A stretch of 64,000 bases of DNA from Cryptomeria japonica (GCF_030272615.1 NC_081415.1:369091667-369155666); one strand, 5' to 3'; shown: positions 1 to 11,207, numbered from the stretch's first letter. Translations and numbers: made by a program. The notes: a model not told the origin generated them from the letters alone.

Positions 1-1
1 T

Positions 2-1387
2 TTGAAAGTAAGAAGAAGATTATCTAATGACTTGCAGGATTCTCAAGAGTTAGTGGAACAAATTGAGACATCATCTGAGAATAGTATATCTGAAGAGACT
101 GAAGAAATGATTGGAGTATTGAAAGAAAAGAACAAAGCATTGACTGATCAACTAAAAGCAATGAAAAGAGAACATGAACATTTCAGTACACAGATGACTG
201 AAAATCTAGATGCATTGAGGACAGCAGAGGATAAAGCAAGAGATCTACAAAGAGAGAAACAACAACTTGAAGTCTTAGTATCTGATAAGAATGATGAAAT
301 CATAAGGTTAACTGGGATTCAACAAAATATGACAGATCAACTAGGTTATGCACATCATGAAGCAATTCTAAAGAATGATGGAAATCAAGCATTAAAATTT
401 GAAGTATCAAGGTTGACTGATGAACTTGAAATAGAGAAGAAATCCAAAGAAACATTGAAGAAGAGTTATGATGCATCAAAGATGTTGGATGAGAAACTGA
501 ATACAAGAAGACCCAACAAAGATGCAGGACTCGATTACAAAGGAAAAGAATCAACCAAGAAAGGAATTCATACTACCGAGAGAGGAGAATCATCAAAGCA
601 AGCTAGAAACAGGAATAACATCAAAAGGAAGAAGGATATTTTCTACTACTATGGAAATCAAGGTCATACTGCCAACATATGCCAGATTAGAAAAGGTAAG
701 CAACCGAATAACACTAAGTCCAATGGATATTGTTACAATTGCAATAAATATGGTCACACATCTAATCAATGTAGGACAAAGTCTGTTAACAACTATCAGA
801 AGGCAAAATTCAAAGGGTTTTGTAGAAACTGCAATAGATATGGACATAGTACTGAGAAGTGCTAGTCTAAGCAAAAGAACTACATGCGGTGTCCACACCA
901 AGCAAACACTAGAGGTTACCGAACTCACACAGATCCTTACTGACAATATGCAGCAGTACCATGGGATTACAATACAAGGATATGGTGTGAATTTTGTGGA
1001 AGATATGGACATATTAGTGCCAACTATTTTATAAGGTTTGGAATGAACAACTGAAGATCATGGAGAAATCCTGGTATGGCATGTTTTCATTGTCACAAAG
1101 CTGGACATTTAGCTGGAGATTGCAGAGATCAACCTAGAAGAGACACTGAAGAGATAAAAGAAAAATTTAAGATGATTTGGAAAAAGAAGGAAATCATGTC
1201 AGATGAAGAAAGCACCTTACCTACTGAGTTAGGTTTTGGACATTTAGCTGGAGATTGCAGAGATCAACCTAGAAGAGACACTGAAGAGATAAAAGAAAAA
1301 TTTAAGATGATTTGGAAAAAGAAGGAAATCATGTCAGATGAAGAAAGCACCTTACCTACCGAGTTAGGTGCACCTATTCCAAATTAA
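2..1387 (+). pseudogene. ORF1 of element A: coiled-coil, multi-CCHC Gag-like protein (5' end missing)
   Basis: Gag-like nucleic-acid-binding protein of an LTR element. Residues 1-165 are rich in Glu/Lys/Gln with heptad-like Leu spacing (predicted coiled coil). The C-terminal half carries zinc knuckles (C-x2-C-x4-H-x4-C): CYNCNKYGHTSNQC, CRNCNRYGHSTEKC and CFHCHKAGHLAGDC are intact. A first knuckle (YYYGNQGHTANIC) has lost Cys residues to Tyr, and another (CEFCGRYGHISANY) has lost its last Cys. The frame is kept throughout but is broken by stops at 863-865 and further on before 1076. The last knuckle region is duplicated in frame (1103-1372). ORF1 of copies B and C has the same layout. There is no long UBN2-type Gag body, so calling it Gag rests on the knuckles, the coiled coil and its position between LTR and ORF2. 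Confidence 0.8.
1103..1372 (+). repeat. 135-bp in-frame tandem duplication in ORF1
   Basis: Two copies of a 135-base unit (1103-1237 and 1238-1372) are nearly identical. The unit equals 45 codons, so the frame is kept. It repeats the end of the last zinc knuckle (GHLAGDC) and the following Lys/Glu-rich tail, but not the first two Cys of that knuckle. The few differences suggest the duplication is much younger than the surrounding decay. Confidence 0.95.
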
Positions 1388-1933
1388 TCAGAAAAGGTAT
1401 GAAGGGACTGCATTCTCTAAAGGTTAAATCATAATAGTTCCTATTCTATTATGTACAAAATTCAAAATCTGCATAGTTAAGATGCATTAGTAAGTTTGAA
1501 ATTCTATCATAAGTACTTTACAAGAAACCTATCAAGTCAGTGTATACAGGAAGCCTGTCAAGTTGGTAATGAAGGAAATTTGGTTACTCGGTTAAAATGA
1601 AAAAAAAAGGAGTAAATCGGTTAAAGGTGAACCAAGTGCATTTAATGTTTTGACCTAACTCGCACGGAGCCCGATAAGGTATTTTGTGTACTTAAAGGTA
1701 TTTTCGCGGTCATTTTCATTCACCAAGTTTTCAAGAGAGCAGAGAAGAGCGAATCAAGGCGATCAAGCTTCATTTAGAGCGAATTTCAAGGTATTTACAT
1801 CAAATCTCATCACACTGTTAAGCTGGTTTCCGATCTTGTCAAATTGCTATTATCTATCGAGTGCGAAGCATCAGTCGTTTGTAAACCATCAAACCCTAAG
1901 GATAGTTTGCTAAGTTTTTACCTGAAATCTACA
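1388..1933 (+). other. Spacer between ORF1 and ORF2 of element A; possible ORF2 leader
   Basis: No conserved protein is visible in this 546-base spacer. Its second half resembles a transcript leader: a CATTTTCATTCA stretch near 1710, purine-rich GAGAGCAGAGAAGAGCG at about 1735-1750, then the ATG at 1934. The matching spacer of copy B also has TTTTTCATTCA before its ORF2, which suggests a conserved element. Whether ORF2 has its own promoter or is spliced from an LTR transcript cannot be told from sequence. Confidence 0.4.
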
Positions 1934-4900
1934 ATGGCGCCCAAGATCCAAGATCCCGTAGTTATCAAGAATGTGGAGAAGCCCTCGCTGAAGTACTCTT
2001 TGACTCCTAAAGTTGCCTTTGAACTGGATGACAAAACTGCATTTCCACTCATCCTGGATCGAGTCTTGTTAGTCGAAGATGTTAGATTCTTCACCAAATG
2101 TCGTGTTGAAGAACTCGGTCATGTTGAGATTAGTGACACATATGATGAACTTTGTACCGATGGCAAAATGGATAGCAAGTATGAGCATATCAAAATCAAG
2201 GGATTAACTAAAACCCTAGCCTATCCCCGTGTGTTCAAACCTCAGTGGGTTAAGTTTGTTTTAAGCAGAGTTCATGATGATTTTATGTGGCTAGAGGAGC
2301 AACCATTCAAAATCACCAAGGAAATCATTCATGTGATCACCGGGTATCCTATCTATGATCATGCACGAGCACAGAAAATGATATCACAAAAGGAGTTAAT
2401 CAATCTAACTGGAGTAGAATCTGATTACCGAGGACTGAAATTGAACAATGTCACTGATGTAGAACTTAAGTTTGCAATTAGAGTAATTGGTTACTGTTTC
2501 TTCCAATCAGCAAGGGAAAACAATGTACCATGTGCCGCAGTTGACTTAGCCTATAAAATAGTGAAAAAGGGAATGAAAGTAGATTTATGTGAAGTGCTAC
2601 TGAAGAACTTGTTTGAGAACCTGAACACAATAAGGAAGCCGAAGAAGAACAACTCAGCAAACACACTAAAGTTTGGTTCACTTCTTGTATGCATGTTTTT
2701 CTACTTTGAGAAGTTCTTTCCCTCAGTCGGTAAAGTAGTTTGGGAGCTACACCGACCTATCACCCATCAAATCAATGATTTTATCAAGAAGTTGGGAGAT
2801 AATTTTAATGATATCATGGATGACTATTTCAGCAAATTTCAAGAGAAGATGCACAACAAGTACCGGATTCCACCATAGCTGGTAGAGAAATATAAGGATG
2901 ATATATGTTTTGAGGTAGACACCGATTACTGTTATATGAATGTTGTTGAACCAAGGACTCAATCTTTGCCACCAATGGGTTATGAGATTGACTATGATAT
3001 CACACAACAGCAAATTGATGCCTATCTTTCATTGCCAAGGCATGCTACTGAACTTAGATATGGAACTTATGAAGAGGTGAAAGAAAAAGTAAAAATGAGC
3101 ATTGTAGTACCCAAGGCTACAAGAAAGGCTACAAAGATGATAAAGGTTTTATCTGAGAAATTCAGAGAAGAATCCTCCTCTACACCTGTTAAAGGCACTC
3201 TTGCCATTACCGAAGAGGAATGAGAATCTCAAGAGGCAGCAATAACATTAAGTACCGAGATGCCTAAGGGTAAAGTTTTGAAAAGAAAGAAACAGGACAT
3301 TTCAAAGGCCCTACTGACTCCACCAACAAAGAGACCTAACACTAGAGCATCAATTGCATCACTGAGTAAGAAACAAAATAGTGTTACTACACAGAAGGTA
3401 ACCAAGACCTACAAGAAATCTACATGGAGACTCATTCTGGCAAAAGAGTCTAGTGATACAGAATCCAATGATGCAAACAAATTTCAGATTGTAGAAAGAA
3501 AGAAGGTAAATATTCATAGTGTTGAAAACTTTTGTGCCAATCTTAAAGAATATGGTGGATTTGTAGGATTTAGATATGTCAAGTATGAGACTAGGAATAA
3601 TGATGAGAAGTGACAAATTGAAGAAGCTATCATCTGCACACTTCTAAAGTTTCAGCTAGCTCCATTAGAACTAGTAAAGTCACTTCTGAGTGAATTATAC
3701 TTACATATTGATAATAGATTGAAATATGCAACGGACTCAGAGAAACAAATAAGAGAAAGAAGTCTAGTCCATCTATTTCTTGATATGTCTGTAGGAGAAA
3801 TTAAACAACATTTGACAACCATACAATTCTAAATTTTTTGTCAAACAGAGAGCCTTAAAATTGATGAATGGTCTATACATTGATGTGGAAAAGGAGACAA
3901 AAGCCAAGTGGCAGGAAATCTTCAAACTAAAGGATGTTGGTGAACAATCTAAAGTTGAAATTGTTGATGTCACCAAGCAAGGTTCTGATGCTACCAAGCA
4001 AGACTTGGCTGACACTATTCAAATTGATGAAGATGTCATGGATGCAGAAGCACCGGAGCAGGAAATGATAGAAGGCACTACCTATGCAAAACTTGTATCT
4101 AGTGAATCTGTCTTAGAACAAGTTCAGCCTTATCTGCTGGTCAAGCCACCTGTCTCTACCGAAGCTCCTAAGGATACAGAACAAGGCACCAAAGGTCACA
4201 AGTCTAAAGCAGCAGAAGATACAACTAAAGATCAAATGTCTCAAGCACCATCAAGCACTAAAAATGTTACAGCTGAGACCCCTAGTACCGAGACACCCAA
4301 GGACACCACAATGGCTACAAGAACTGACCAAAGTGTTGCATCTACCGAGCAACCTACCAAGGGTCAGCAAGCCTCACAAGCACTTGTCTTAGTACAACCG
4401 AACAAAGGTAAAGAGAAGAAGGTGAGAAAGCATAGTTTCAAAGTTGATTTAACTAAACCGATAGCGTTGCCCAATGTGGATATCTCAAAATTAAAAGGGC
4501 AAGCACTTATTGATTTCGGTGAACTATGCAAAGCAAAGGCCGAACAAGAAAAACAATTGGCCATTCAAAAGAAGAATAAGTACTATAGAAGGTAAAGATA
4601 CTACTAACAGATATGCTACCTTCAGCAACAGTGTCAACTGATGCAGCCATCCACATTCAACTGGATGAACTCCTTACTCAAATAGAAACATCTGGAGTTG
4701 ATGCATCTGAGTACTTGAGCAAGCTAAAAGATAAAGAGCTTACTGCAAAGATGATAGAAGAGGTACAAAAAGCTCTCGCTATAGGGAAAGTAAAGCTTGT
4801 CAAATTCATTGCTGAGTTGTCCCCTCAACTCAAGCATATTCTTTATTTATTTCAGAAACTTTGTACATTTTCCTTATTCATTAAAGATATAAAGAATAAA

Positions 4901-5295
4901 ACTGATGCAATTGAGAAAGAGATCACCGATCTCTCAACTAAGTTGACCATCGAGCCTAATTCAATTCATAATTTTTATACTAAGCTTCAACAGCTCATGG
5001 CTCAATAGTTAGAACTCAGAAATGAAGAGCATAAGATCAGGATGGATATAATGACCCTCCAGACATTATTCCTTCCTCATCTCTCATTAGTTCAAGAGAA
5101 GATTAACTGAGCTACATGCCTATCTACTACACAAGAGGGAAGCACTCTTGATGGCTTAATATCACTATTGGCTGATATTCAAGCACAAAATTCTTTAATG
5201 GAAAGTGTAAAGGATGCACTCTCTGTCGCACTCACCGATGCCCGGAACAAGTATAAATCTATTTTTGATCAGTTACCACCCCCAGATGGAAATTA
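1934..5295 (+). pseudogene. ORF2 of element A: PMD-like N-terminal domain plus Lys/Thr/Glu-rich linker and helical C-terminus
   Basis: A protein of about 1,100 residues and unknown function. Start ATG at 1934 (MAPK...). Residues 1-310 look globular and are the best conserved part among copies A, B and C: FVLSRVHDDFMWLE, then FKITKEIIHVITGYP, an LTGVESDYRGLKLNNV block and KFGSLLVCMFFYFEKFFPS. The middle is basic (GKVLKRKK) and then Thr/Glu/Pro/Lys-rich and probably disordered. The end (from about 4613) is helical, Leu/Lys/Glu-rich and coiled-coil-like. In-frame stops occur at 2876-2878, 3221-3223 and 5006-5008, and there is a frame change between 3613 and 3861 that returns by 4613. No signal peptide is evident. 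The ITKE..H.ITG pattern recalls plant mobile domains; this is my inference, not a database result. It occupies the place where pol would be expected. Confidence 0.75.
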
Positions 5296-5646
5296 AGTTT
5301 TTGATGTTTGTCAAAAAAGGGGAGTAATACTACATAAGGGGAGTAATATACTATATTTGGAGAGTGATACAGTTTTGGTAATACAGTTTTGATTATTGTA
5401 TAAAGGGGAGTATACCGAGCAGAGCATGCAGAGCAAGCAGAGCACACAAGCACAGAACAGAACCGAGCATGCAAAATCTGAGTTATATACAGAATAATGA
5501 TAAGGGGAGTATATTTGCATATACTATTTCATTGACTATTGTATATATTGTCAAGTGTAGTCATTTTGCAAAGTATATAGATTTTTGAGTTATGACTTTG
5601 AAAGTAGTTTTTGTCAAACATCTCAACTAATGTCAAAAGGGGAGAT
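5296..5646 (+). promoter_or_regulatory. Non-coding 3' region of element A with five polypurine tracts
   Basis: Between the ORF2 stop and the 3' LTR, a short AAGGGGAGT-like tract occurs five times (about 5313-5325, 5335-5344, 5402-5411, 5502-5511, 5635-5645). The last one, AAAAGGGGAGA, sits directly before the LTR start and is the expected primer for plus-strand DNA. Multiple polypurine tracts are a known feature of the Sirevirus branch of copia elements. An internal GAGCA-rich run (about 5418-5470) is also seen. Confidence 0.75.
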
Positions 5647-6100
5647 TGTTACTACTTATCAAGTTGCCATTAGTTTTTTTATATTCAAAGTCATACTATA
5701 TATTCCAGTCGATTAGCACTACCGAATCATGCAGTCGGTATAAATAGAGAAGTCGGTATGCATAGTCTAGTCGGTTATAGAAAAAAGCAGTCACAGAACG
5801 CAGTATACACCGAGTTATCTACCGAGTATCTTTTTATGGCTACCGAGCAGTAAAGTTAACACACTGAGTTGATATTCACCGAGTGAAACATGTTACCAGA
5901 TACATTGAACCTAGACATGCATATGAAAATGTGTTACAAGATCGAGGCACATCTAACCGTTATTACATTGGAAATTGCACTAGAAGATTGTGTATGATTG
6001 CGAGGTCAATCTAACCAATGAAATATTTTGTTTAGTTATTCATTCGAGGAATCTTGTTTGTAAGATCAAAGCAATGAATTGGATCACCATTTTAAGAGAT

Positions 6101-6109
6101 CTATATATA
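6101..6109 (+). promoter_or_regulatory. TATA box of LTR A
   Basis: CTATATATA lies about 455 bases into the LTR, as expected for the U3/R boundary of a plant LTR retrotransposon. Transcription would start some 25-35 bases downstream. Confidence 0.6.
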
Positions 6110-6742
6110 CAGCATTATTGAAGTGTATGTATGCATGAAGGAAGACTATTACAGAGACACAGAGGTCACCGAGAAGGTTTTTAGAGAACAGTCGAAGAAA
6201 AGAGTAAACAGAAGGGTTTACCGAGTTACTATATGGGTTACCGAGGTATGCTATAAGCAAGTTAATCTTATCCTGAGCACATAGAATCTGCTATAACATT
6301 TCAGATGTAAAGTTGCAGATGTTTGTAATGATTTTATTGTAATATTGTGAAGTTGAAAGAGAAACCTTTAACAGGGTAAAAGACTCTAACCAAGTCTATA
6401 AATTGTAAAGCCTCTAACCAGGTGCAGCATTCAGAATAAATGCTGTAAAATCCTTTAGCAAGGTAGATCTAACAGATCTTGTTACTCCTAACAGGGTAAG
6501 CTATCAGAAATAGCTAAATGTATCTCTAATTGAGCATTCTTTATCATTGCAGTAGTGAAGTTGTGGGTGCCATCCCCACCACAGTTTTTCTCTCTAACCA
6601 AGAGTTTCTACATAACCAAAATATATGTGTTATGGAGTGAATCATGTATGATTGTTATCTATTTGTTTTAACTTTATTTTATGTTACTGCACTATTTTGT
6701 TTATGCATAACAGTAAGGTTATTATTCAAGAAAGGTTTTGGA

Positions 6743-6771
6743 GTACTGATTCACCCCTCCCCTCTCAGTAC
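6743..6771 (+). promoter_or_regulatory. U5 hairpin with poly-C loop, LTR A
   Basis: GTACTGA (6743-6749) is perfectly complementary to TCAGTAC (6765-6771). The 15-base loop is C-rich (TTCACCCCTCCCCTC). The same structure with different arms is found in LTRs B, C, D and E, so an RNA hairpin close to the primer site is likely. Confidence 0.7.
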
Positions 6772-6797
6772 ATTAGCTTTCCATATTGGGCCTAACA

Positions 6798-9754
6798 CTC
6801 TATACAGTTTCTTGAAGTCATGAATTATCTCTCCAAGTTCCGGTAATAATGTTTCCATTTTCTCCTTATTCTTCTTCAGGATTTCCTCAAAGAATTTCTC
6901 TTTTTCTTTAATCATTCTTTCCTTGAATGTATCCTCATTTATTTGATCAATAGTCAATATGTTATCGGTGATGAACTTAGACAATGTGTCTAGTTGACCT
7001 AAAGAGTCTTTGTTATCTACATTACACTTTGGTGCTATCAGTTTAAGAATGGGAATTGTGTCATCAATAGCCTTATAGGCTTGTGCATTGCACTTTGTGA
7101 TCTTCTTTATTGAATCCAATAAGACCTCTGTTACATTTGTAGGTCTGAATTCTGCCATAGAAGTACCAGATGTTTGTCCAACTGTCTTCACAATAGCCAT
7201 ACTACCAGTTGTAGTAATCACCTTGCTTGGTTCAACCTCTAGTAGGTTAGTCTATGTTTGCATTTCTACAAACAAAGGTTTAGGATTTTCAGTTTTGGCT
7301 GGTGGCACTATTTCTATCTGAACTTGTGTCTCAACCTGTACCTGTTCTAGTTTCTCTATTTGTGTCTCAGAAGGTTTCTCTGAGCTTTCAACTACTGGTT
7401 TTTTAGATGTATTCTCAGTTTGTACCTCTATACTTTCCTTAGCTAGTTCTTCTGATGTTTTTCCAATTGTATCTACCGGTTTCTCAGTGGTATCCTCTGT
7501 CGGTTGCTCTGTCTGAGTAGGTTTTTCTGTGCTTATCTCAACTTCTGCAGCCAGTGACTCAATAGTCACATTTGTCTTCTTGTCCTCAGTGGTTTCTCTA
7601 TCAACCACAACATTTACTTCTTGAGTATCAATATTCACAGTGTATAAAACTTTAGACTCAGGATTTGTATCCTCTAATGGAGTCTCTATACTCTTAGTAG
7701 TCGGTTGATTGTTCATAGTATCTACCGGTGGAGTATCTGAAGGAGGTGGGGTTAAGTTATTAGTTATTTTCATTCTTGGAGGACCACCTACCTTACCTTT
7801 CCCCTTATCCTTGTCCTTTTGATATACTTTAATAGTCTTTGGTCTAAGTAATTCTTCTTGTTTTTCTTTTTCCACAAAGAATATATCCCATGCATCTGTT
7901 GTTTCCTCAGAGACTTCATTTACTTTACCTGCCATTAGTGCTACATGCCAGTGAGCAGTGGAGAATATTGTCCAGTTTTCTTCACTAATTAGTTTATCTA
8001 TTTCATCAGTTGAGTTGACTAGATGTACTGCAAGTAATTTTTCAATCTTGATTTTCTTGTCCAGCTCAACGATGGCTAACCTTCTAGCTTCTAATCTCCT
8101 ATATAGATCATTGGGTATTTCATCAACAACTTCCATAAAAAATTTCTTATAAATATCTAAGTGTAAAATTACATTGTTCTCTATGCTTTCCTTGTCGTCT
8201 GTTGATAGTGTGTTGTATATTGTTCTTCAACTTACCATCCTCTATGATTTCACTCAAGAGTTTATCCAATGGAGTAAAATTTTGTTTTACCTTTATTTTC
8301 TTCTTAGGAGTCAACTTCTTTTTCACTAGAGGTCTCACTGCCTATTGTTTTTGCCTTGTTTTCCTGGGTGTAGGTGAGGGTATCGGTGAGGGTTTTCTTT
8401 TCCTTTCTACCTTTTTAAATATCGTTGGCATATCACTTTCAGAGGAGGTTCCAACCAGTGAAAGATGAGCTTCCGGTTGAAGTCCTTCCAACTCACTTTC
8501 CTTTATACCAATTTGCTTCAAAACATCTTCCTTAATTGCTTTGGCCTGCTAGGTTCCCTTTCTTACTGTTTCTTCGACCTTCTTAACCCTTTTCCTAGAC
8601 TGAATTCCACTTTTTATTGTTTCAGCATTTCCAAAAACTTTCTCAGTGGGTTCCTTTGGTGCTTCAAGGAGGGCTTTTGCATAAGTTTCAATAATATTGT
8701 CATATGTCTCATAGCCCATTTCAGCTACCTAGATAGTTCTAGGGACAACTGCCTCCATCCAGATTTCATCCTTTTTTATTACAAAACAAATTTCTTTCTG
8801 ATACTTGTCCACAATAGCTTGTGACAGTCTTATTCTGGTTTTCATTCGAGCCTTTAATGCTTGAAAGTATTCATTTAATTTTTTCTCCCATGTTGTTCAA
8901 TAGATCCAATAGTTGCTTTCCTACCGAAATGTCAAAACCAAAATTTCTTGCACTAAAACTAGGTACTTGTTTAGTTATGTACAACATTAGACAAACAAGC
9001 AAATTTCCAAATTTGAATGTTCCTTTCTTATCTCCTTTAATTTTCCCTATATTGTCTATCAATTCATCTTTGAGCCATTCACATATATCTATTCTAGCAT
9101 TGTTGTTGACCATGTCATAAGCAATCTTAATACATAGGCTAGAAACTGAGTTCAACCTATTTGCATGTGTAGCTTTATAACCTTAGATAATACTGATAAA
9201 TCTGACATGTATGTCCTTTACATCATTTACCCTTAGAGACCTTTTGTCAAATGTTGCACCAGTTAAATCCATCACTGTGTCATTTGAGACTCTCTTTGTT
9301 TTGTCAAGTCTGCTACCGGTGGAAGGTAACCCTGTTACTGCCTTGATGGCTTCCTTTGTGATTTTATGGATTGAATCCAACCAGAAGAATTCACCATGAA
9401 CCCTGCTCAACACAATCCTTATAATATCCTTGGGAAAATCTAGGATACTAAGGATTTCAATAAAACCTAGGGTTTCCACTATCTTATGTTTTGGCTTGAT
9501 ATTTCCAAACTCATCACAAATCACAGTGCTATACATATTTTTGATCTCATCATCACCTAATTCCTCTATATGAAAATCTATATACATCCTAGGGTCTTCA
9601 GCATATGCTACTCCCTTAGGAATTTGAAAAAATGCACCTATGCTATCATCTTTCTTCGCTATTTCAGGAACCAATTTGAAAACGGGTCTAGGTGCTTAAT
9701 TACTTCAACAACAATAGGGTTTGCAATAAATTTAGGAGTGGATGAAGATGCCAT
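6798..9754 (-). pseudogene. ORF2 of element B (C-terminus missing)
   Basis: Homologue of element A ORF2. The start ATG is at 9754 (MASSSTPKF). A frameshift falls within the first 30 codons. The N-terminal domain then reads IVLSRVHGEFFWLD, IHKITKEAIKAVTGLP and TFKFGNLLVCLMLY, matching A and C block by block. Between about 8150 and 8870 the frame is broken by several stops and shifts. The segment 8136-7252 encodes a long Thr/Glu/Pro/Lys-rich, repetitive and presumably disordered linker (many TEKP/TEQP-type steps). From 7221 the C-terminal helical part follows, ending in LPELGEIIHDFKKLYRV, after which the reading enters A's LTR. The function is unknown. The conserved N-terminal domain with a fast-evolving linker suggests a real protein family. 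Confidence 0.75.
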
Positions 9755-9863
9755 GATTATAAATACCTCAATCTACCTTTAGGCTAAGGATGCCTTCGCT
9801 CAATAATTTTTGCACTCTCCAAGGTTTAAATGCTCGTTGAATGAAAAAGGAGCCAAAACACTT

Positions 9864-9870
9864 GTTTATA
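9864..9870 (-). promoter_or_regulatory. Possible TATA box upstream of ORF2 of element B
   Basis: TATAAAC (minus strand, 9870 to 9864) lies about 110 bases before the ORF2 ATG, in the 271-base spacer (9755-10025) that separates ORF1 from ORF2. It is followed by the TTTTTCATTCA stretch also seen in copy A. It may be an internal promoter, but AT-rich chance occurrence is possible. Confidence 0.3.
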
Positions 9871-10025
9871 ATGTTATTTTCTCCAATTACCACATTTAAT
9901 GCTCATCGGTTAAGTCACAACTTAACTCATCTATCGGTATACAAGTAATTTTAACTTCTCACCATCAGCCGAGGGAATAATAGCATGTTTTTCATTTTGT
10001 TGCTAAACCCCCAAAGGATTTTCCT

Positions 10026-11138
10026 TCAGTTAGATGAAGAGTCTCCTGTCGGTGGAGTGATACTCTGTTCTACCGGTGGAGGGGTATTCCCTTCAACATT
10101 CTGATCTGACTTTCTGATCCATTGTTTTGAGAATTCTTGCTTTACCTCTTCAACCTTTTCTTTATCTTTCAAACTAGGACCTTTGTTATTTGCCGGTGGG
10201 GACTTGCTTCTACAGAATTTTGCAATATGTCCAATTTTGTTACAAGCATAACAAGACACATTGTTTTTCTGAATAGCTTTCCCATATCCTATGCTGGTAT
10301 GTGTTCTGCATTGATTAGATAAGTTTCCAAATCTTCCATAAACATAACATCTTACATTCATTCTGCAATTTTTTGAGTTATGACCAACTTTGTTGCATTT
10401 AGAACATTGACCGGTGGGTGTATTAGTGTTCTGATAATTTCTAGATCTAAATTGATTTTCTCTATGACCATACTTGTTACAGTTAAAGCATTTCCCATTA
10501 AATTTTTAAGCATTAGGTTGTCTTACTGGTTTTCTATGATCATGATTGTTTGCAATACTAGAGCTCTCACCAGTTTCAAAGCCAAGGCCATTTGTATCAC
10601 CATTAGGTTTTTGATTCTTCAACATGTCAACAAGTTCTTATGAACTTTTCTTGAATTTCTCCTTGTGTTGATTTGTAGCAGTCAGTTCATTCTCCAAGAT
10701 TCCTTTCTCTCTTATGAGTTCAATTTTGTCATTTTGTGTGTGCATTAAATCTGTCTTCAACATATCATTTTCATGACTAAGCCTTGTGTTTTCATTTCCA
10801 GCATCATTTAGTCTTCTAACCAAGTCTTCTTCATTCTTCTTTCTATCTTCAATTTCTTTACAAAATCTCATAGTCATATCTTGCATCTCATTCTTTGTTG
10901 TACTGATTTCTTGTCTTAGCTTGTTTACCAAATCATTAAGAGTTTCCTTTTCATCTTCCTCTTTCTACATCTTCTCACAAAGTTCTCTTCTTTTATTCCT
11001 TGCTATAGTGTAATTTTCTTGAAGTTCTTGAATGATATCTGGAGCAGCCTTCAGATCATCCTCAATTTTGATATTTTTCACCTTTTCTGCATCATAGTCT
11101 AAAAGAGTTGTTTCTAATTGCTTTCTCAAGTTTTCCAT
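10026..11138 (-). pseudogene. ORF1 of element B: coiled-coil, multi-CCHC Gag-like protein
   Basis: This 370-codon frame starts at an ATG 58 bases after the primer site and runs without a frameshift to TAA at 10026, broken only by three in-frame stops (near 10966, 10638 and 10508). Residues 1-200 are a long Glu/Lys/Asn-rich coiled coil (MENLRKQLETTLLDYDAEKV at the start). The second half has zinc knuckles CSKCNKVGHNSKNC and CYACNKIGHIAKFC intact, CFNCNKYGHRENQF without the last Cys, and CYVYGRFGNLSNQC with Cys-to-Tyr and His-to-Asn losses. The tail is Pro/Thr/Ser-rich. This is the most complete ORF1 in the window and defines the family's start: LTR, primer site, short leader, ATG. Confidence 0.85.
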
Positions 11139-11194
11139 CTACCGATGACAAGATCTTCCTCAAGTTGTTAGGCTTCTGAAAATAGAGGACCAGG

Positions 11195-11206
11195 CTTTGA
11201 TACCAA
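11195..11206 (-). promoter_or_regulatory. Primer binding site of element B (Met-initiator type)
   Basis: On the minus strand TTGGTATCAAAGCC follows the LTR end after one base. TGGTATCAGAGC is the usual plant primer site complementary to the 3' end of initiator Met-tRNA in copia elements; here one base differs. It fixes the polarity of B and shows that the LTR at 11208-11996 is the 5' LTR. Confidence 0.8.
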
Positions 11207-11207
11207 T

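Larger units (their letters stand above)
1..6797 (+). mobile_element. LTR element A (3' part), pol-less two-ORF family
   Basis: This is the downstream part of an LTR retrotransposon; the 5' LTR and the start of ORF1 lie left of the window. In order it holds a Gag-like zinc-knuckle ORF (to 1387), a spacer, ORF2 (1934-5295), a run of polypurine tracts, and the 3' LTR (5647-6797). No protease, integrase, reverse transcriptase or RNase H motif is seen. Element B, in inverted orientation, begins immediately after the LTR and lacks its own 3' end, so A probably inserted into B. The five bases after the LTR (CTCTA, 6798-6802) would be its target duplication; the partner is outside the window. Sense-strand stops and a frameshift show the copy is dead. 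Confidence 0.8.
5647..6797 (+). repeat. 3' LTR of element A
   Basis: This LTR of 1,151 bases starts TGTTACTACT and ends GGGCCTAACA, giving TGTTA/TAACA terminal inverted repeats. It follows a polypurine tract directly. A TATA box lies at about 6101-6109, and AATAAA at 6435-6440. Downstream of the TATA box there is a series of TAACAGGGT/CTAACCAGGT motifs. A hairpin with a C-rich loop sits 26 bases from the 3' end. The end is also the boundary with truncated element B. Confidence 0.85.

Noticed and set aside
2-1387. ORF1 as a host CCHC RNA-binding protein
   Set aside because: Copies B and C place the same ORF directly after an LTR and primer site, so it belongs to the elements.
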